Source: Planctomycetota bacterium (GTDB lineage: Bacteria; Planctomycetota; Phycisphaerae; Phycisphaerales; Phycisphaeraceae). From it: a stretch of 59,398 bases of DNA. How positions within the stretch are numbered: the first letter of the stretch is position 1; every line of letters starts with the position of its first letter. Both the position numbers and the translations under genes were made by a program. This document shows, piece after piece, positions 8,796 to 17,606 of the stretch. Location of the stretch: positions 1 to 59,398 of the forward strand of contig JAJRRS010000156.1 of NCBI GenBank assembly GCA_024279275.1, in the 5' to 3' direction. Below the pieces are notes generated by a model. That model had not been told where the DNA came from. It saw nothing but the letters and a program-made list of their open reading frames with translations, and ran no database searches.

Positions 8796-9076
8796 AGTGG
8801 GACTCGCTGAAGGACGAGGGGATCATAACCCACTTTGCCCCCCCACTCAACACTAATCCCCACCTGGCATTACTTTTTCTTTAATAAATCTTTTGAGGCT
8901 TGATTCAGAGCTGTCAGGCGGGTTGATTGGCTGAGTCTCCGTTGTGTGAAGATGGGATAGCGACAGGATACCCACAGATTGTTCCTGTGTGTATGGTTTG
9001 ATTGGAACTTTGTCAGATAAATTTGTGCTGCGGGATGGCGTAGCGGGAGAAGTGTGTTGGGTGGGTCTGTGTTGTG

Positions 9077-9892
9077 TCAGGCGGATTTTTTCAGTGTGGT
9101 TGCTTTGGGCAGGGATAGGTGGAAGGTTGTGCCTTGGTCGGGTTGGGAGTCGAAGGTGAGTTGTCCGCTGGCGTTGGCGATCAGATTTTTGCAGATGCTT
9201 AGGCCAAGGCCGGTGCCTTTGGGTGTGTCGGGATTGGGGGCGGGGTCGTGAGTGATGAAAGGCTCGAATAGATGGTCGGCGACTTCGGGCGGGACCCCCC
9301 TACCGGTGTCAGACACGTCTATATAGACGGTGGTGTTTTTTGACCAGGCGTGGATGGTGAGTGTGCCTCCGTTTTTGGCCATGGCTTTGCGTGCGTTGAG
9401 GATGAGATTTAGGAGGACTTGTTCCAGGTTTATCTGGGATATTGCGACCTGGACATCTTCGAGTTTCAGGGTGAGTTGGATGTTGTCGCGTTCCAGGGAA
9501 GATGCAAGGCAACCCAGTGCGGCGTGGACCGCCTGTGTGAGGTGGGCGTGACCATGGTTGTGGTCGTCATCTTCACGGGAATAGCTTAGGAGCGATGAGG
9601 CGATGTGAGTGGCTCGTTCGGCTGCTGCCAAGGACTTTTTGAGGGCTTTGTGAGAGAGGTCGGTGTTGTCGGGATTTGCTAGGGCCAACTGTGTGTAGCC
9701 GACGATCGGGGCGAGGATATTGTTGAACTCGTGTGCGACCATGGCGGAGAGGGTTCCAAGGGTCGCGAGGCGTTGGAGGGGTTCAATCCCTTCCTGGGCC
9801 TGGCTGAATTGCTCTTCGATCTGTTCGAGCCGATCCATCGCCTCCTGGGCGTGGGCGAGTTTCATGGAGTCGTTGGAGGATGGGTCTGGCAT
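9077..9892 (-). CDS. Sensor histidine kinase (cytoplasmic, NtrB-like core)
   Basis: A 271-residue kinase with no membrane segment. Seen in order: an N-terminal coiled coil (about 10-40), the H-box MVAHEFNNILAP with phospho-acceptor His54, the N-box LLNLILNARKAM, G1 DTGRGVP, the F-box LFEPFITH and G2 GTGLGLSI. The HEFNN form is typical of NtrB-like and hybrid-type kinases. No response regulator is adjacent, so its partner lies elsewhere. It is divergent from parB, with the two parS sites in the space between them. The input signal is unknown; no PAS or GAF domain is visible. Confidence 0.9.
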   Translation of the reverse strand: MPDPSSNDSMKLAHAQEAMDRLEQIEEQFSQAQEGIEPLQRLATLGTLSAMVAHEFNNILAPIVGYTQLALANPDNTDLSHKALKKSLAAAERATHIASSLLSYSREDDDHNHGHAHLTQAVHAALGCLASSLERDNIQLTLKLEDVQVAISQINLEQVLLNLILNARKAMAKNGGTLTIHAWSKNTTVYIDVSDTGRGVPPEVADHLFEPFITHDPAPNPDTPKGTGLGLSICKNLIANASGQLTFDSQPDQGTTFHLSLPKATTLKKSA

Positions 9893-10134
9893 GGTTGGTC
9901 CCTTAGATCCTATCGGCCCGGGATTGGGTAGCTCTGTTGTGTGGGTGAGGGGGTCCTATAAATGAAGTGGCGCAATAATTTTAATAACACTATAAATAGC
10001 AGAGGCATACAAGCAACAATATGCGATGATAGATCCTCGCGGGTAAAAAATCCCGAATGAACAGGGTTCATTTCGAGGTTTGGATTGGCAGGTGGGTTCA
10101 GATTGATGGGTTGGTGGTGAGAGTTATTTGGGAG

Positions 10135-10150
10135 TGTTTCACGTGGAACC
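10135..10150. promoter_or_regulatory. parS centromere site 1
   Basis: TGTTTCACGTGGAACC matches the known parS consensus (TGTTNCACGTGNAACA) except for the last base. It lies 229 bp upstream of the parB start, where ParB would load as a CTP-dependent clamp and begin spreading. Confidence 0.93.
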
Positions 10151-10210
10151 TGTTTAGGGGTTCCTTGAAAGGGTGCTTGCGTGGTTGGTGTGGTGCGGTG
10201 GGTTGTGTGA

Positions 10211-10226
10211 TGTTTCACGTGGAACA
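10211..10226. promoter_or_regulatory. parS centromere site 2
   Basis: TGTTTCACGTGGAACA is a full match to the parS consensus and lies 76 bp from site 1, in the same orientation. A pair of sites next to parB suggests that this is a chromosomal partition locus, often within tens of kb of the replication origin. No DnaA-box cluster was recognised close by. Confidence 0.95.
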
Positions 10227-10378
10227 TGGGGCTTGCGGAGCGGATTGGGTTTGAGTGGGGATGATTGGCGGGTAGTGTGGTGTAGGCCCGTTGCTGCCCT
10301 TCTGGTGTTGGCTTGTTGAGGTTTGGCGGATACACTGGCTGGGCATCTATTACAGGTTACTTAGACACGGAGGTCGAT

Positions 10379-11488
10379 ATGGCTACGAGCAAGAAGCGTT
10401 TACCCAGGCTTGGGCGGGGTCTTAGCAGCATGATGTCCATGCCGGTGCAGGTTCAGCCGGTGGTGGAAAAGGGGGATCAGGTTGAACGGGTGGAGTCAGA
10501 ATTGGATGTGGCGGGGCGGTTGTCGGGGGATGAGCCGGGGAGGGGAGTAGGGGGAGATTTGGAATATGGATCTGTGGCTGGTACTTCGCGTCCTTCTGCG
10601 AAGGGTCAGGCTCCTGTAGCGAAGTTATCAAAGAAATCTGGCTTCCCCCCCCCTGCCCCACGGACTCCAACGCAGGAGCAAGCGGGATTGACCTATCTGT
10701 CGGTGGATGTTCTTCAGGCGAACCGTCATCAGCCTCGCCAGCGATTTGATGAAGCGAGTCTCAAGCGTTTGGCGGATTCGATTGCATCTGAGGGTGTGAT
10801 GCAGCCGATCATTGCTCGGCCTTGCGTGGATGGGGTTGGGCGATACGAGGTGGTGGCAGGTGAGCGGCGCTGGCGTGCTGCGAAGCTTGCGGGCCTGGTT
10901 ACGATGCCTGTGATTGTTCGAGACCTGAATGATCGTCAGATTGCTGAGTGGGCGTTGATCGAGAATCTGCAGCGTGAGGATCTGAATCCGATAGAGCGGG
11001 CGGAGGCTTTTTCGAGGCTGATCGATCAGTTTGGGCTGAGCCATGAGGAGGCGGGGGGCCGAGTTGGGATGGATCGGTCGAGTATCTCGAATCATCTTCG
11101 GCTGCTAAAGCTTGCCGATGCGGTGAAGGAGCTTATCAGCGAGGGCTTGTTGTCGATGGGGCAGGCCCGGGCACTGGCTGGATTATCGGATGTTGCGCAG
11201 CAACAGATGTTGGCGGAGCGGGCGGTTCGTCAGGGCATGTCGGTTCGCGATGTGGAGTCGGCGGTTCGCAAGCTATCGGCGGGGGAGTCGCTGGCGAGTA
11301 AATCGTCTCGGCCTATCAAGGCACCTTTCCTGACGGACCTCGAGAAGCAGATCGCGGAGCAGTTGGGGACCAAGGTAAATATTCGAGCTGGGCGGAAAAA
11401 AGGATCGGGCACTTTGAGCATTGAGTTCTATTCGCTGGACCAGTTTGATTCGCTGGTGAGCCAGGTCGGTGTTAAAATAAATCTATAA
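10379..11488 (+). CDS. parB: Chromosome partition protein ParB
   Basis: A 369-residue ParB from the ATG at 10379, which has GGAGGT just upstream; in-frame codons further up lack a ribosome site. The N-terminal LGRGL motif (11-15) is the usual ParA contact. A long, low-complexity linker of about 85 residues follows. The ParB/Srx CTPase domain starts near 105 (TYLSVDVLQANRHQPRQRF) and contains GERRWR (161-166). Then comes the helix-turn-helix that binds parS (EEAGGRVGMDRSSISNHLRLL region) and a C-terminal dimer domain. Two parS sites lie upstream. No parA/soj gene is adjacent, which is unusual. The linker is longer than in most ParB proteins. Confidence 0.95.
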   Translation: MATSKKRLPRLGRGLSSMMSMPVQVQPVVEKGDQVERVESELDVAGRLSGDEPGRGVGGDLEYGSVAGTSRPSAKGQAPVAKLSKKSGFPPPAPRTPTQEQAGLTYLSVDVLQANRHQPRQRFDEASLKRLADSIASEGVMQPIIARPCVDGVGRYEVVAGERRWRAAKLAGLVTMPVIVRDLNDRQIAEWALIENLQREDLNPIERAEAFSRLIDQFGLSHEEAGGRVGMDRSSISNHLRLLKLADAVKELISEGLLSMGQARALAGLSDVAQQQMLAERAVRQGMSVRDVESAVRKLSAGESLASKSSRPIKAPFLTDLEKQIAEQLGTKVNIRAGRKKGSGTLSIEFYSLDQFDSLVSQVGVKINL

Positions 11489-11540
11489 ATATATATTTAA
11501 TATGTAGTTATAGATTTGTAGCTTGATATTATAGCCATAT
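11489..11540. other. Very AT-rich stretch after parB
   Basis: The bases just after the parB stop are almost all A and T (TATAAATATATATTTAATATG and onward), unlike the GC-rich surroundings. No gene or clear motif is seen. It may simply be a flexible spacer between convergent genes. Confidence 0.4.
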
Positions 11541-11541
11541 A

Positions 11542-11566
11542 AATCCCCAGGTGCGACCTAGGGATT
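11542..11566 (-). terminator. Probable terminator between parB and cheB
   Basis: AATCCC and GGGATT with AGGT/ACCT around a GCG loop form a 10-bp stem with one mismatch. On the minus strand it is followed by TTATAT, a weak U-tract, so it most likely ends the chemotaxis operon after cheB. It may also slow transcripts leaving parB. Confidence 0.45.
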
Positions 11567-11625
11567 GCCTGAGGTATTTATTAGATGCTCGGGGCGGTGG
11601 TGTATTTGTCGCTACGGGTTTGGAA

Positions 11626-12675
11626 TTACGCAGCGGCGGCTGTGGCTGCGAGGGTGGCGAGTGCTTTGCCGATGTCGGTCGGGGATAGGCTTGCGGCGGT
11701 GATGCCGGCCTCGGGGACGGATTTTGGCATGCCGTAGACGACGCAGGTTTCCTGGTTTTGCGCGAGGATGGTGCCGCCGATTTTGTGGAGTTCCTGGCCG
11801 CCTTTCAGGCCGTCGGCGCCGATGCCGGTGAGTACGACGGCAATTGTTCTTGCGGCGGTGGCTTTCGCGGCGGAGGAGAAGAGTGCATCGACGCTGGGGC
11901 GGTACACGGCATCGGCGGGTTCGGTGCCGATGCGTGCTTCGAGTTTGCCGGAGCTTAGTTTGTGGATATGCATGTGCTTGCCGCCGCGGGCGAGGTAGAT
12001 GTATCCGCTCTCGACGATCTCACGTTCTTCCACGTGTTTAACTCCCAGTGCACACATTTTGTCCAGTCGTTCGGCCATGGAACGTGTGAATATTTCGGGC
12101 ATGTGCTGCGCGACCACGATAGGCGGGCGTGTTGTGGCGGGTAGTGCTGCGAGTATGGTTTCCAGCACGGGTGGGCCGCCTGTGGACGAGCCGATGCAGA
12201 TAAGATCAAATTGGGTGGGGCGGTAGCTTGGTGTGACCGATTTGATTGTCGGTGTTTTAGGCGAAGCGGTTTTTCGATGCGGGTTGGATTCCGCAAGAGC
12301 TTTGACGGTGGTGATGAGCTTGGTTTGCAGCTTGCTCATGTTCATCGAGAACTGCGATTGGTCTTTGGCCAGGACATCTGCGGCGCCGAGTTTGAGGGCT
12401 TGCAGTGACGCGGTTGAGCCTTCGGTGGTTAATGAGCTGAGCATCAGGACTTGAGTTGGCGCGGTGCGCATGATGTGGCGTAGCGCGGTGAGGCCGTCCA
12501 TCTCGGGCATCTCGATGTCGAGAGTAATGACGTCGGGCTTGAGTTTTTTCGCGAGTTCGACGGCTTCTTTGCCGTTGTGAGCTGTGCCAACGACTTCGAT
12601 GTCGGGATCGGCGGAGAGCATGGTTGTGACGGCTCGGCGCATGAAGGCTGAATCATCGGTTACTAGTACGCGCAT
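11626..12675 (-). CDS. cheB: Chemotaxis methylesterase/deamidase CheB
   Basis: A 349-residue two-domain protein. Receiver domain 1-125 has the phospho-acceptor Asp53 in TLDIEMPEMDG. The C-terminal methylesterase domain (about 155-345) has catalytic Ser164 (GSSTGG), His191 (AQHMP) and Asp288 (GIGADG). CheA phosphorylates CheB, which then removes methyl groups from receptors for adaptation. It is the last gene of the leftward che operon, separated from fapA by 75 bp. The protein is complete and all active-site residues are present. Confidence 0.96.
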   Translation of the reverse strand: MRVLVTDDSAFMRRAVTTMLSADPDIEVVGTAHNGKEAVELAKKLKPDVITLDIEMPEMDGLTALRHIMRTAPTQVLMLSSLTTEGSTASLQALKLGAADVLAKDQSQFSMNMSKLQTKLITTVKALAESNPHRKTASPKTPTIKSVTPSYRPTQFDLICIGSSTGGPPVLETILAALPATTRPPIVVAQHMPEIFTRSMAERLDKMCALGVKHVEEREIVESGYIYLARGGKHMHIHKLSSGKLEARIGTEPADAVYRPSVDALFSSAAKATAARTIAVVLTGIGADGLKGGQELHKIGGTILAQNQETCVVYGMPKSVPEAGITAASLSPTDIGKALATLAATAAAA

Positions 12676-12750
12676 TTTTTAATTTCCGGAATGGAGTATA
12701 TAAAATTACTATGAACAAATAAGTTGGTTATTGTCGTGTTCGTGTATTGT

Positions 12751-14259
12751 TTATGCGGCGATTCTGTTTGTGTGCATGGCCTTTACATCGGAGATCTGTG
12801 ACAGAGGGTTGCTGGGTGAATCGCCTTGGCGGTACACAAGTCGGTTATTTTCCAGATAGATTCTGGCTGGGCCTCTAAGCTCGGTTGTGATTTTGTGTTT
12901 CAGTTGGTTGTATACCAGGGTAACCCCGGGGTTGATCATCCGGTGTATGGTGATATTAACGGATCGGCGTTTTTCTATTTCGTGTGTAACGCTATGTAGT
13001 GTTCGTTGTGCTTTTTGCAGGTTTGTATTTGTCATGGACAACTCGAACATGATTTCGGTTTGGCGTTCCCTGTCTGTCGCGGTCATACGGCCTTTAACGG
13101 ACATCTTGTTAATGAGGTCCTGTTCTTCGGCGAGTTTGTCAGCGTCCTTGGTTAAAGTCTCAACCATCGCTTCAAGTTTTTCGGCGAAGGGGTCGAGCCT
13201 GGGTACGGAGCCGATGACCAGGCTGGTTTCGACGCCCGCGCCGCTGCCCAGAGTCCCGATGTTGATTTCGCCGGTGGGTGTAATTTTTCCGCCGATGATG
13301 GATCCATGTGGCGAGTTGATACCGCCATCGATAATGAGTTCGCAGTTGATAACTTCTCGGTCGATGCACATGTCATGCTTGACGTGGCCTTGAACGTTGT
13401 CGAGGTACTTGCCTTTCAGGTCTCTGCCGATCTGCGCGTGTCCTCGTTCTCTGCCGGCGAATCCGCCAATGGCGATGAGGTCTTTGCCTGTTTGGATGGT
13501 AGCGGCTTCGATGAGCCCCTTGACTTCGACGTTGCCGGTGGCCTGTACCTTGAAGCAGTCTCTGATACCTCGGCCGATGAAGATGTCGCCGTCGAAGTCG
13601 AGGTTTCCGGTGGAGAAATCGACGTAGTCTTTGATCTCGATGCGTTTGCGTATCTGGGCTTTGCCTGGTTCACGGGACAGGACGCCGTCCTGCTGGGCGA
13701 TGAGTGAGCCGTCGGCCTTGCGCATGATGGTTTCGTCGGTCTGGAGTTGTAAATCTTTGCCGGACTTGGCGGGGATGGTGCCGCCTGTGACGTCGCGCCC
13801 GTCCTGGCCGAGTACGGCTTCGTAAATGCGTGCAACGACGTCACCAGTTTCGACCATGGTGAAGGCTGATTGGTCGTAATAAGATACGGTTTTCTGGTCG
13901 GTGTTGTCGTTATTGTTCGCGGCTTTATCTTGATTCGGCTCGTTGCTTGAGTCCGCGGCGTTCTCGTCGTTTTTGTCAATAAGCCATTGGATGGAGCCAT
14001 CGGTCCCGTGGATGGGTGGCTGTGCGCAGGCGATATCGATGGTGATGGTTTGATCGGACGAGGGTTCGCTCTGGACGAAGTCCTGAATGGCCTGGGTGGT
14101 AAAGTCGGTGACTTCAACCCCTCTGCCGCGGATAATTTCTTTGAGCAATGGCGCGGTCATCATGGCCCGGTCGCAACCGGGGTTGATGACGAGCTGTGCT
14201 GACAGCTTATCGTTGGCGATAACCACCGACGGCGCTATGTCTTGTGCATCAGCAGCCAT
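12751..14259 (-). CDS. FapA / DUF342 beta-helix protein
   Basis: A 502-residue FapA (DUF342) family protein. The N-terminal part includes a Glu/Asp/Asn-rich linker (about 90-125). The core is a repetitive polar right-handed beta-helix (NVEVKGLIEAATIQTGKDLI and similar turns), then a coiled-coil segment (about 370-440) before a small C-terminal domain. Members are often encoded within flagellar or chemotaxis clusters and probably act in assembly or localisation at the membrane; the molecular role is not settled. Here it sits between cheY and cheB in the same direction, which supports a motility or surface-behaviour link. Confidence 0.85.
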   Translation of the reverse strand: MAADAQDIAPSVVIANDKLSAQLVINPGCDRAMMTAPLLKEIIRGRGVEVTDFTTQAIQDFVQSEPSSDQTITIDIACAQPPIHGTDGSIQWLIDKNDENAADSSNEPNQDKAANNNDNTDQKTVSYYDQSAFTMVETGDVVARIYEAVLGQDGRDVTGGTIPAKSGKDLQLQTDETIMRKADGSLIAQQDGVLSREPGKAQIRKRIEIKDYVDFSTGNLDFDGDIFIGRGIRDCFKVQATGNVEVKGLIEAATIQTGKDLIAIGGFAGRERGHAQIGRDLKGKYLDNVQGHVKHDMCIDREVINCELIIDGGINSPHGSIIGGKITPTGEINIGTLGSGAGVETSLVIGSVPRLDPFAEKLEAMVETLTKDADKLAEEQDLINKMSVKGRMTATDRERQTEIMFELSMTNTNLQKAQRTLHSVTHEIEKRRSVNITIHRMINPGVTLVYNQLKHKITTELRGPARIYLENNRLVYRQGDSPSNPLSQISDVKAMHTNRIAA

Positions 14260-14297
14260 GTGTTAACTCCGACAAAGCTGGGGTCTTAGTAAACAGA

Positions 14298-14666
14298 TCA
14301 GGCGGCGATACGTGCAAGTGTTTCCTTGATCCGCTCTCCGAGGAGGTCGGGGGTGAACGGCTTGACGACGTAGTTGTTTACGCCGGCCTTAATGGCTTCG
14401 ACCACGCGGGCTTTTTCGGCCTCGGTGGTGACCATGATGATCGGTGTTTTGTGGCCCAGTTCGCGGTATTTTTTCACGAACGTCAGACCGTCCATGTTGG
14501 GCATGTTCCAATCGACCAGAAGCAGTTCTGGCTGGAACGCGCCGACTTTTGAGAGGGCGTCCAGGCCGTCACATGCTTCTTCCAGGTCGGTGTATCCCAG
14601 TTGAGTGAGGATACCCTTTTGGATGTTCCGCATTGTCTTAGAGTCATCGACTAACATGACCTTCAT
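14298..14666 (-). CDS. cheY: Chemotaxis response regulator CheY
   Basis: A 122-residue single receiver domain. The acidic pocket VDDS near the N-terminus, phospho-acceptor Asp52 (VDWNMPNMDG), the conserved Thr (VTTEAE) and Lys (VVKPF) are all present. Phospho-CheY normally binds the flagellar switch or another output device. The start has AGGAG eight bases upstream. It lies between cheX and fapA in the operon; the neighbouring CheX would be its phosphatase. Confidence 0.95.
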   Translation of the reverse strand: MKVMLVDDSKTMRNIQKGILTQLGYTDLEEACDGLDALSKVGAFQPELLLVDWNMPNMDGLTFVKKYRELGHKTPIIMVTTEAEKARVVEAIKAGVNNYVVKPFTPDLLGERIKETLARIAA

Positions 14667-14742
14667 CTTCGTACTCCTGAGTTTGCGAGGCCTGTTTAGC
14701 CGCCGCTATTTTGTATGATTATCGGTTTGTTTGAGTATTACT

Positions 14743-15225
14743 TTAGCTGGCTGTGGCGGGTGAGCCTGCGCCTTGGCGGATGGAGACTTCGACATTGAAT
14801 TGTCCGCAGTCTGAATCACAGGGGATGCAGATGGCGACGACGTCTTTACGCCCGTAGACCTGATGGCTTTGTCCGACCACGACGGAGGGGCAAGAGATAG
14901 AGACATTTTTTCCGGGGAACTGGGCCTTGGCACCTCCGGAAATCATGTTGACCAATTCACCGACGGCGTCGGCGAAGTCTTCATGGTTAGCTTCCAGCTC
15001 CGTGCCGGTGAATAGGGAGACGATGCGGACGGCGGTTGCCGTTGGGAAGCTCAGGACCACGGAGCCATCGACATCGCCGGACATGCCGATGATAGCCGAG
15101 ACGTCGTGCCCCGAGTCGCCGGGGTGTTTGATTTCCGGCTGTCCGATCTGCACGGGCAGTTGGAGCATGGTCTCGAAAACGTTCTGTACAGACTTGATGA
15201 ACGGGATGATATAGGACTGGTCCAC
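14743..15225 (-). CDS. Chemotaxis phosphatase CheX-like
   Basis: A 160-residue CheX/CheC-type protein. The signature for dephosphorylating CheY-P is seen as Asp86, Glu90 and Asn93 in ADAVGELVNMISGGAK. There is only one such helix, which fits CheX rather than CheC or FliY. The start codon is GTG at 15225 with AGGAGA upstream. It lies directly after cheA and before cheY, so it probably resets the CheY signal in place of CheZ. Family call good; the exact subtype is inferred. Confidence 0.88.
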   Translation of the reverse strand: MDQSYIIPFIKSVQNVFETMLQLPVQIGQPEIKHPGDSGHDVSAIIGMSGDVDGSVVLSFPTATAVRIVSLFTGTELEANHEDFADAVGELVNMISGGAKAQFPGKNVSISCPSVVVGQSHQVYGRKDVVAICIPCDSDCGQFNVEVSIRQGAGSPATAS

Positions 15226-15245
15226 GATTAAGATCTCCTAGTTTG

Positions 15246-17591
15246 TCAGGCGGCCAACTTTGTTTCGTCGTTAATTGTCGGGGTGCTGTTGCGTGTGAGT
15301 TCGACGACATCAAGGATGAGGCATACCTCACCGTCTTCCTGGATGGTGGCGCCGCTGAACGGTCCACCCTGTGTAAATGAATCGTCCAGAGGCTTGATCA
15401 CAATTTCCTGCTGGCCGACGAGCCTGTCGACGCAGAGGCCGACTCTTTGCCCTCCGACCGCGATAACGACGGCGAATCGCCCACCATTATCTACGGGTGG
15501 TTCGCCCAGTCGTTTTCGCATGTCTACCAGCGGTAGGACCATGTCGCGTAGCCTCATTACGGGGTGTCCGGAGACACTCTTGACTTCTTCGGGTTCGGGC
15601 CGAACGATTTCGATGATACTTTGCAGCGGTATCGAGTAGACGTGGTCTCCGACACCGACGACCATGGCTGGCATGATGGCAACGGTCAGCGGGATAAGTA
15701 TCTCGATGGTGGTGCCTTCACCCTTTTTGCTGATGATGTTGATTGTGCCGTTGAGTTTGTTGATGTTGGTCCGGACGACGTCCATCCCGACACCTCGGCC
15801 GGAGAGATCGCTGACCTGTTTGGCGGTTGAGAAACCTGCGGCGAAGATGAATCTGAATACATCTCCGTCGGAGAGTTGTTCGAGTTGGTCGGGTGTTGTC
15901 AAGCCTTTTTCGATCGCCTTTTGGCCGAGCACCTTGCGGTCGAGTCCGTTGCCGTCATCAGAGATAGCGACGCGGACGTGGCTGCCCTGGTGTTCGGCTT
16001 CGATGCGGATGGTGCCTGTTTCGTCTTTGCCGACCTTCTTGCGGTCTTCGGATTTTTCGATCCCGTGGTCGGAGGAGTTGCGCAGGATGTGGACCAGTGG
16101 GTCGGCGAGTTGTTCCAGGACGCTTTTGTCGACCTCGGTGTCTTTCCCGACGATTTCGAGGTTGATTTTCTTATCCGTCATGCGTGCCATGTCACGGATA
16201 ACACGCGGGTAGCGGTCGAAGAGTTTGGCGAGGGCCTGCATGCGTGTTCGCATCACACTGACCTGAAGTTCGCTCATCAGGTGGTCAAGGTCGCCTGCGG
16301 CGTCGGAGAAGTCTTCGGCCATTTCAGGAGGGATCGGCTGGTCTTTGATGTTTCGGGTCAGTGCCAGGACGCGGTTCTTGTTGAGAACCAGTTGGCCAAC
16401 GAGGTTTAAGAGCGATTCGAGCCGACTGACTTCGACACGGATGGTCTGCTCGGCGATAGGTTTGGCTGGGGTCGATGAACCGGATTTATCTTTCTCGGTT
16501 TTTTCGGTGTTCTTTGAGTCCGGCGTGGATTCTGTTTGTTTGTCTTGCGCGGCATCTGTGGGTGTGTTGCTGGTCTCCGTGGATGGCTGGGGTGTGTCTT
16601 CGGACTGCGAAGAAGATTCGCTTGCGGCTTGTTCCTCGATTACGCTGTCGAGTACCAGGACTGTCTGGATGTCGCCGTTGTGCTGTCCCTTGACTTCAGA
16701 ATCGATCGATCCGTCTTCGGCGAGTTTGGTCAGGCGTGAGCAGAATGTATCCAGGGGCCAGCTTAGTGCCCGTAGGTCGGTCAAGGCATCGGCCTGCTGG
16801 TCGATCAGTATTTTTGCGGCCTTGATGCGGATCGAGATTTCTTCGATTGTCTCGCGTGATGCGTCGTTGAGTTTTCCGGCAACAGCATGGAGTACTTTGA
16901 TCAGTGAGGTCAGTTCGTCAAGCTCGAAGAACTCGGCGGTCTTCTCCATTTCATCACAGACTTCAACTAGGTAGGTTGCTGATTCCTCCAGGGTGGCGTC
17001 GTTAGCGAGGCCTTCTACTGCTTCGCCAATATTTTTGGAAGCGTCTTTAAGGTCGGCGACCATGAATTCGAGCAGGTCGAGTTTTTGTGGGCCGAGATTC
17101 AATGGGGTGCCGGGTTTGGAGGCGTCGTCGGCGTCGCTGGCTTCTTGTGTGGGTGTGGCGGGGTTCGCGTCAGGTTCGGCTGATGCGTCGTCGCTTTCGG
17201 CGAGTGTGTGGAGTGTGTCGATCAGTTTTTGTGGGCCGTCCTGAGCCTCTTCACCAGCGGAGAGCTGATCGATCATTCCCTTGACGACATCCGCGCTCTG
17301 GAGGAGCGCGTCCATGACCTCTTGGGTGATATCAATCTCACCTTTGCGGAGTTTGTTGAGGGTGTCCTCGGCTGCGTGCGCAAAGGTGGTGACGGCGGTG
17401 AGTCCCAGGAAGCTGGCGGCGCCTTTGATTGTGTGCAGGGCGCGGAAGCAGCCGTTACACAATTCTTGCGCGTCTTCGGGGGAGTCAGCGGCTTCGAGGC
17501 TGACGAGGTCGGCGTCGAGCTGTTCGATCAGCTCGCCCGACTCGGTCAGGAAGTCCTGCAACAGGCTTGGGTCCATGGCATCAAATGACAC
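15246..17591 (-). CDS. cheA: Chemotaxis sensor kinase CheA
   Basis: A 781-residue kinase. Domains in order: P1/HPt with phospho-acceptor His53 (CFRALHTIKGAASFLG); a second helical region around 170-290; an acidic Ser/Thr-rich linker (about 320-380); the P3 dimer helix (EQTIRVEVSRLESLLNLVG); a P4 ATPase with VHILRNSSDHGIE, DDGNGLD and GRGVGMDV; and a C-terminal CheW-like P5 (SIPLQSIIEIVRPE). It links receptors to CheY and CheB. The start is GTG at 17591, with GAGAGG overlapping the cheR stop; the gap to cheR is 15 bp. The long helical insert before P3 is more elaborate than in E. coli. Confidence 0.96.
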   Translation of the reverse strand: MSFDAMDPSLLQDFLTESGELIEQLDADLVSLEAADSPEDAQELCNGCFRALHTIKGAASFLGLTAVTTFAHAAEDTLNKLRKGEIDITQEVMDALLQSADVVKGMIDQLSAGEEAQDGPQKLIDTLHTLAESDDASAEPDANPATPTQEASDADDASKPGTPLNLGPQKLDLLEFMVADLKDASKNIGEAVEGLANDATLEESATYLVEVCDEMEKTAEFFELDELTSLIKVLHAVAGKLNDASRETIEEISIRIKAAKILIDQQADALTDLRALSWPLDTFCSRLTKLAEDGSIDSEVKGQHNGDIQTVLVLDSVIEEQAASESSSQSEDTPQPSTETSNTPTDAAQDKQTESTPDSKNTEKTEKDKSGSSTPAKPIAEQTIRVEVSRLESLLNLVGQLVLNKNRVLALTRNIKDQPIPPEMAEDFSDAAGDLDHLMSELQVSVMRTRMQALAKLFDRYPRVIRDMARMTDKKINLEIVGKDTEVDKSVLEQLADPLVHILRNSSDHGIEKSEDRKKVGKDETGTIRIEAEHQGSHVRVAISDDGNGLDRKVLGQKAIEKGLTTPDQLEQLSDGDVFRFIFAAGFSTAKQVSDLSGRGVGMDVVRTNINKLNGTINIISKKGEGTTIEILIPLTVAIMPAMVVGVGDHVYSIPLQSIIEIVRPEPEEVKSVSGHPVMRLRDMVLPLVDMRKRLGEPPVDNGGRFAVVIAVGGQRVGLCVDRLVGQQEIVIKPLDDSFTQGGPFSGATIQEDGEVCLILDVVELTRNSTPTINDETKLAA

Positions 17592-17606
17592 AGTTAGTTA
17601 CCTCTC

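Noticed and set aside
9910-10335. 141-codon minus-strand frame covering the parS sites
   Set aside because: Low-complexity Pro/Thr/His text, no ribosome site, and it overlaps conserved parS DNA.
8796-10378. Replication origin near parB
   Set aside because: parS sites are clear, but I could not find a cluster of DnaA boxes or dnaA/dnaN genes. Sequence near 8980 only loosely resembles such a box.
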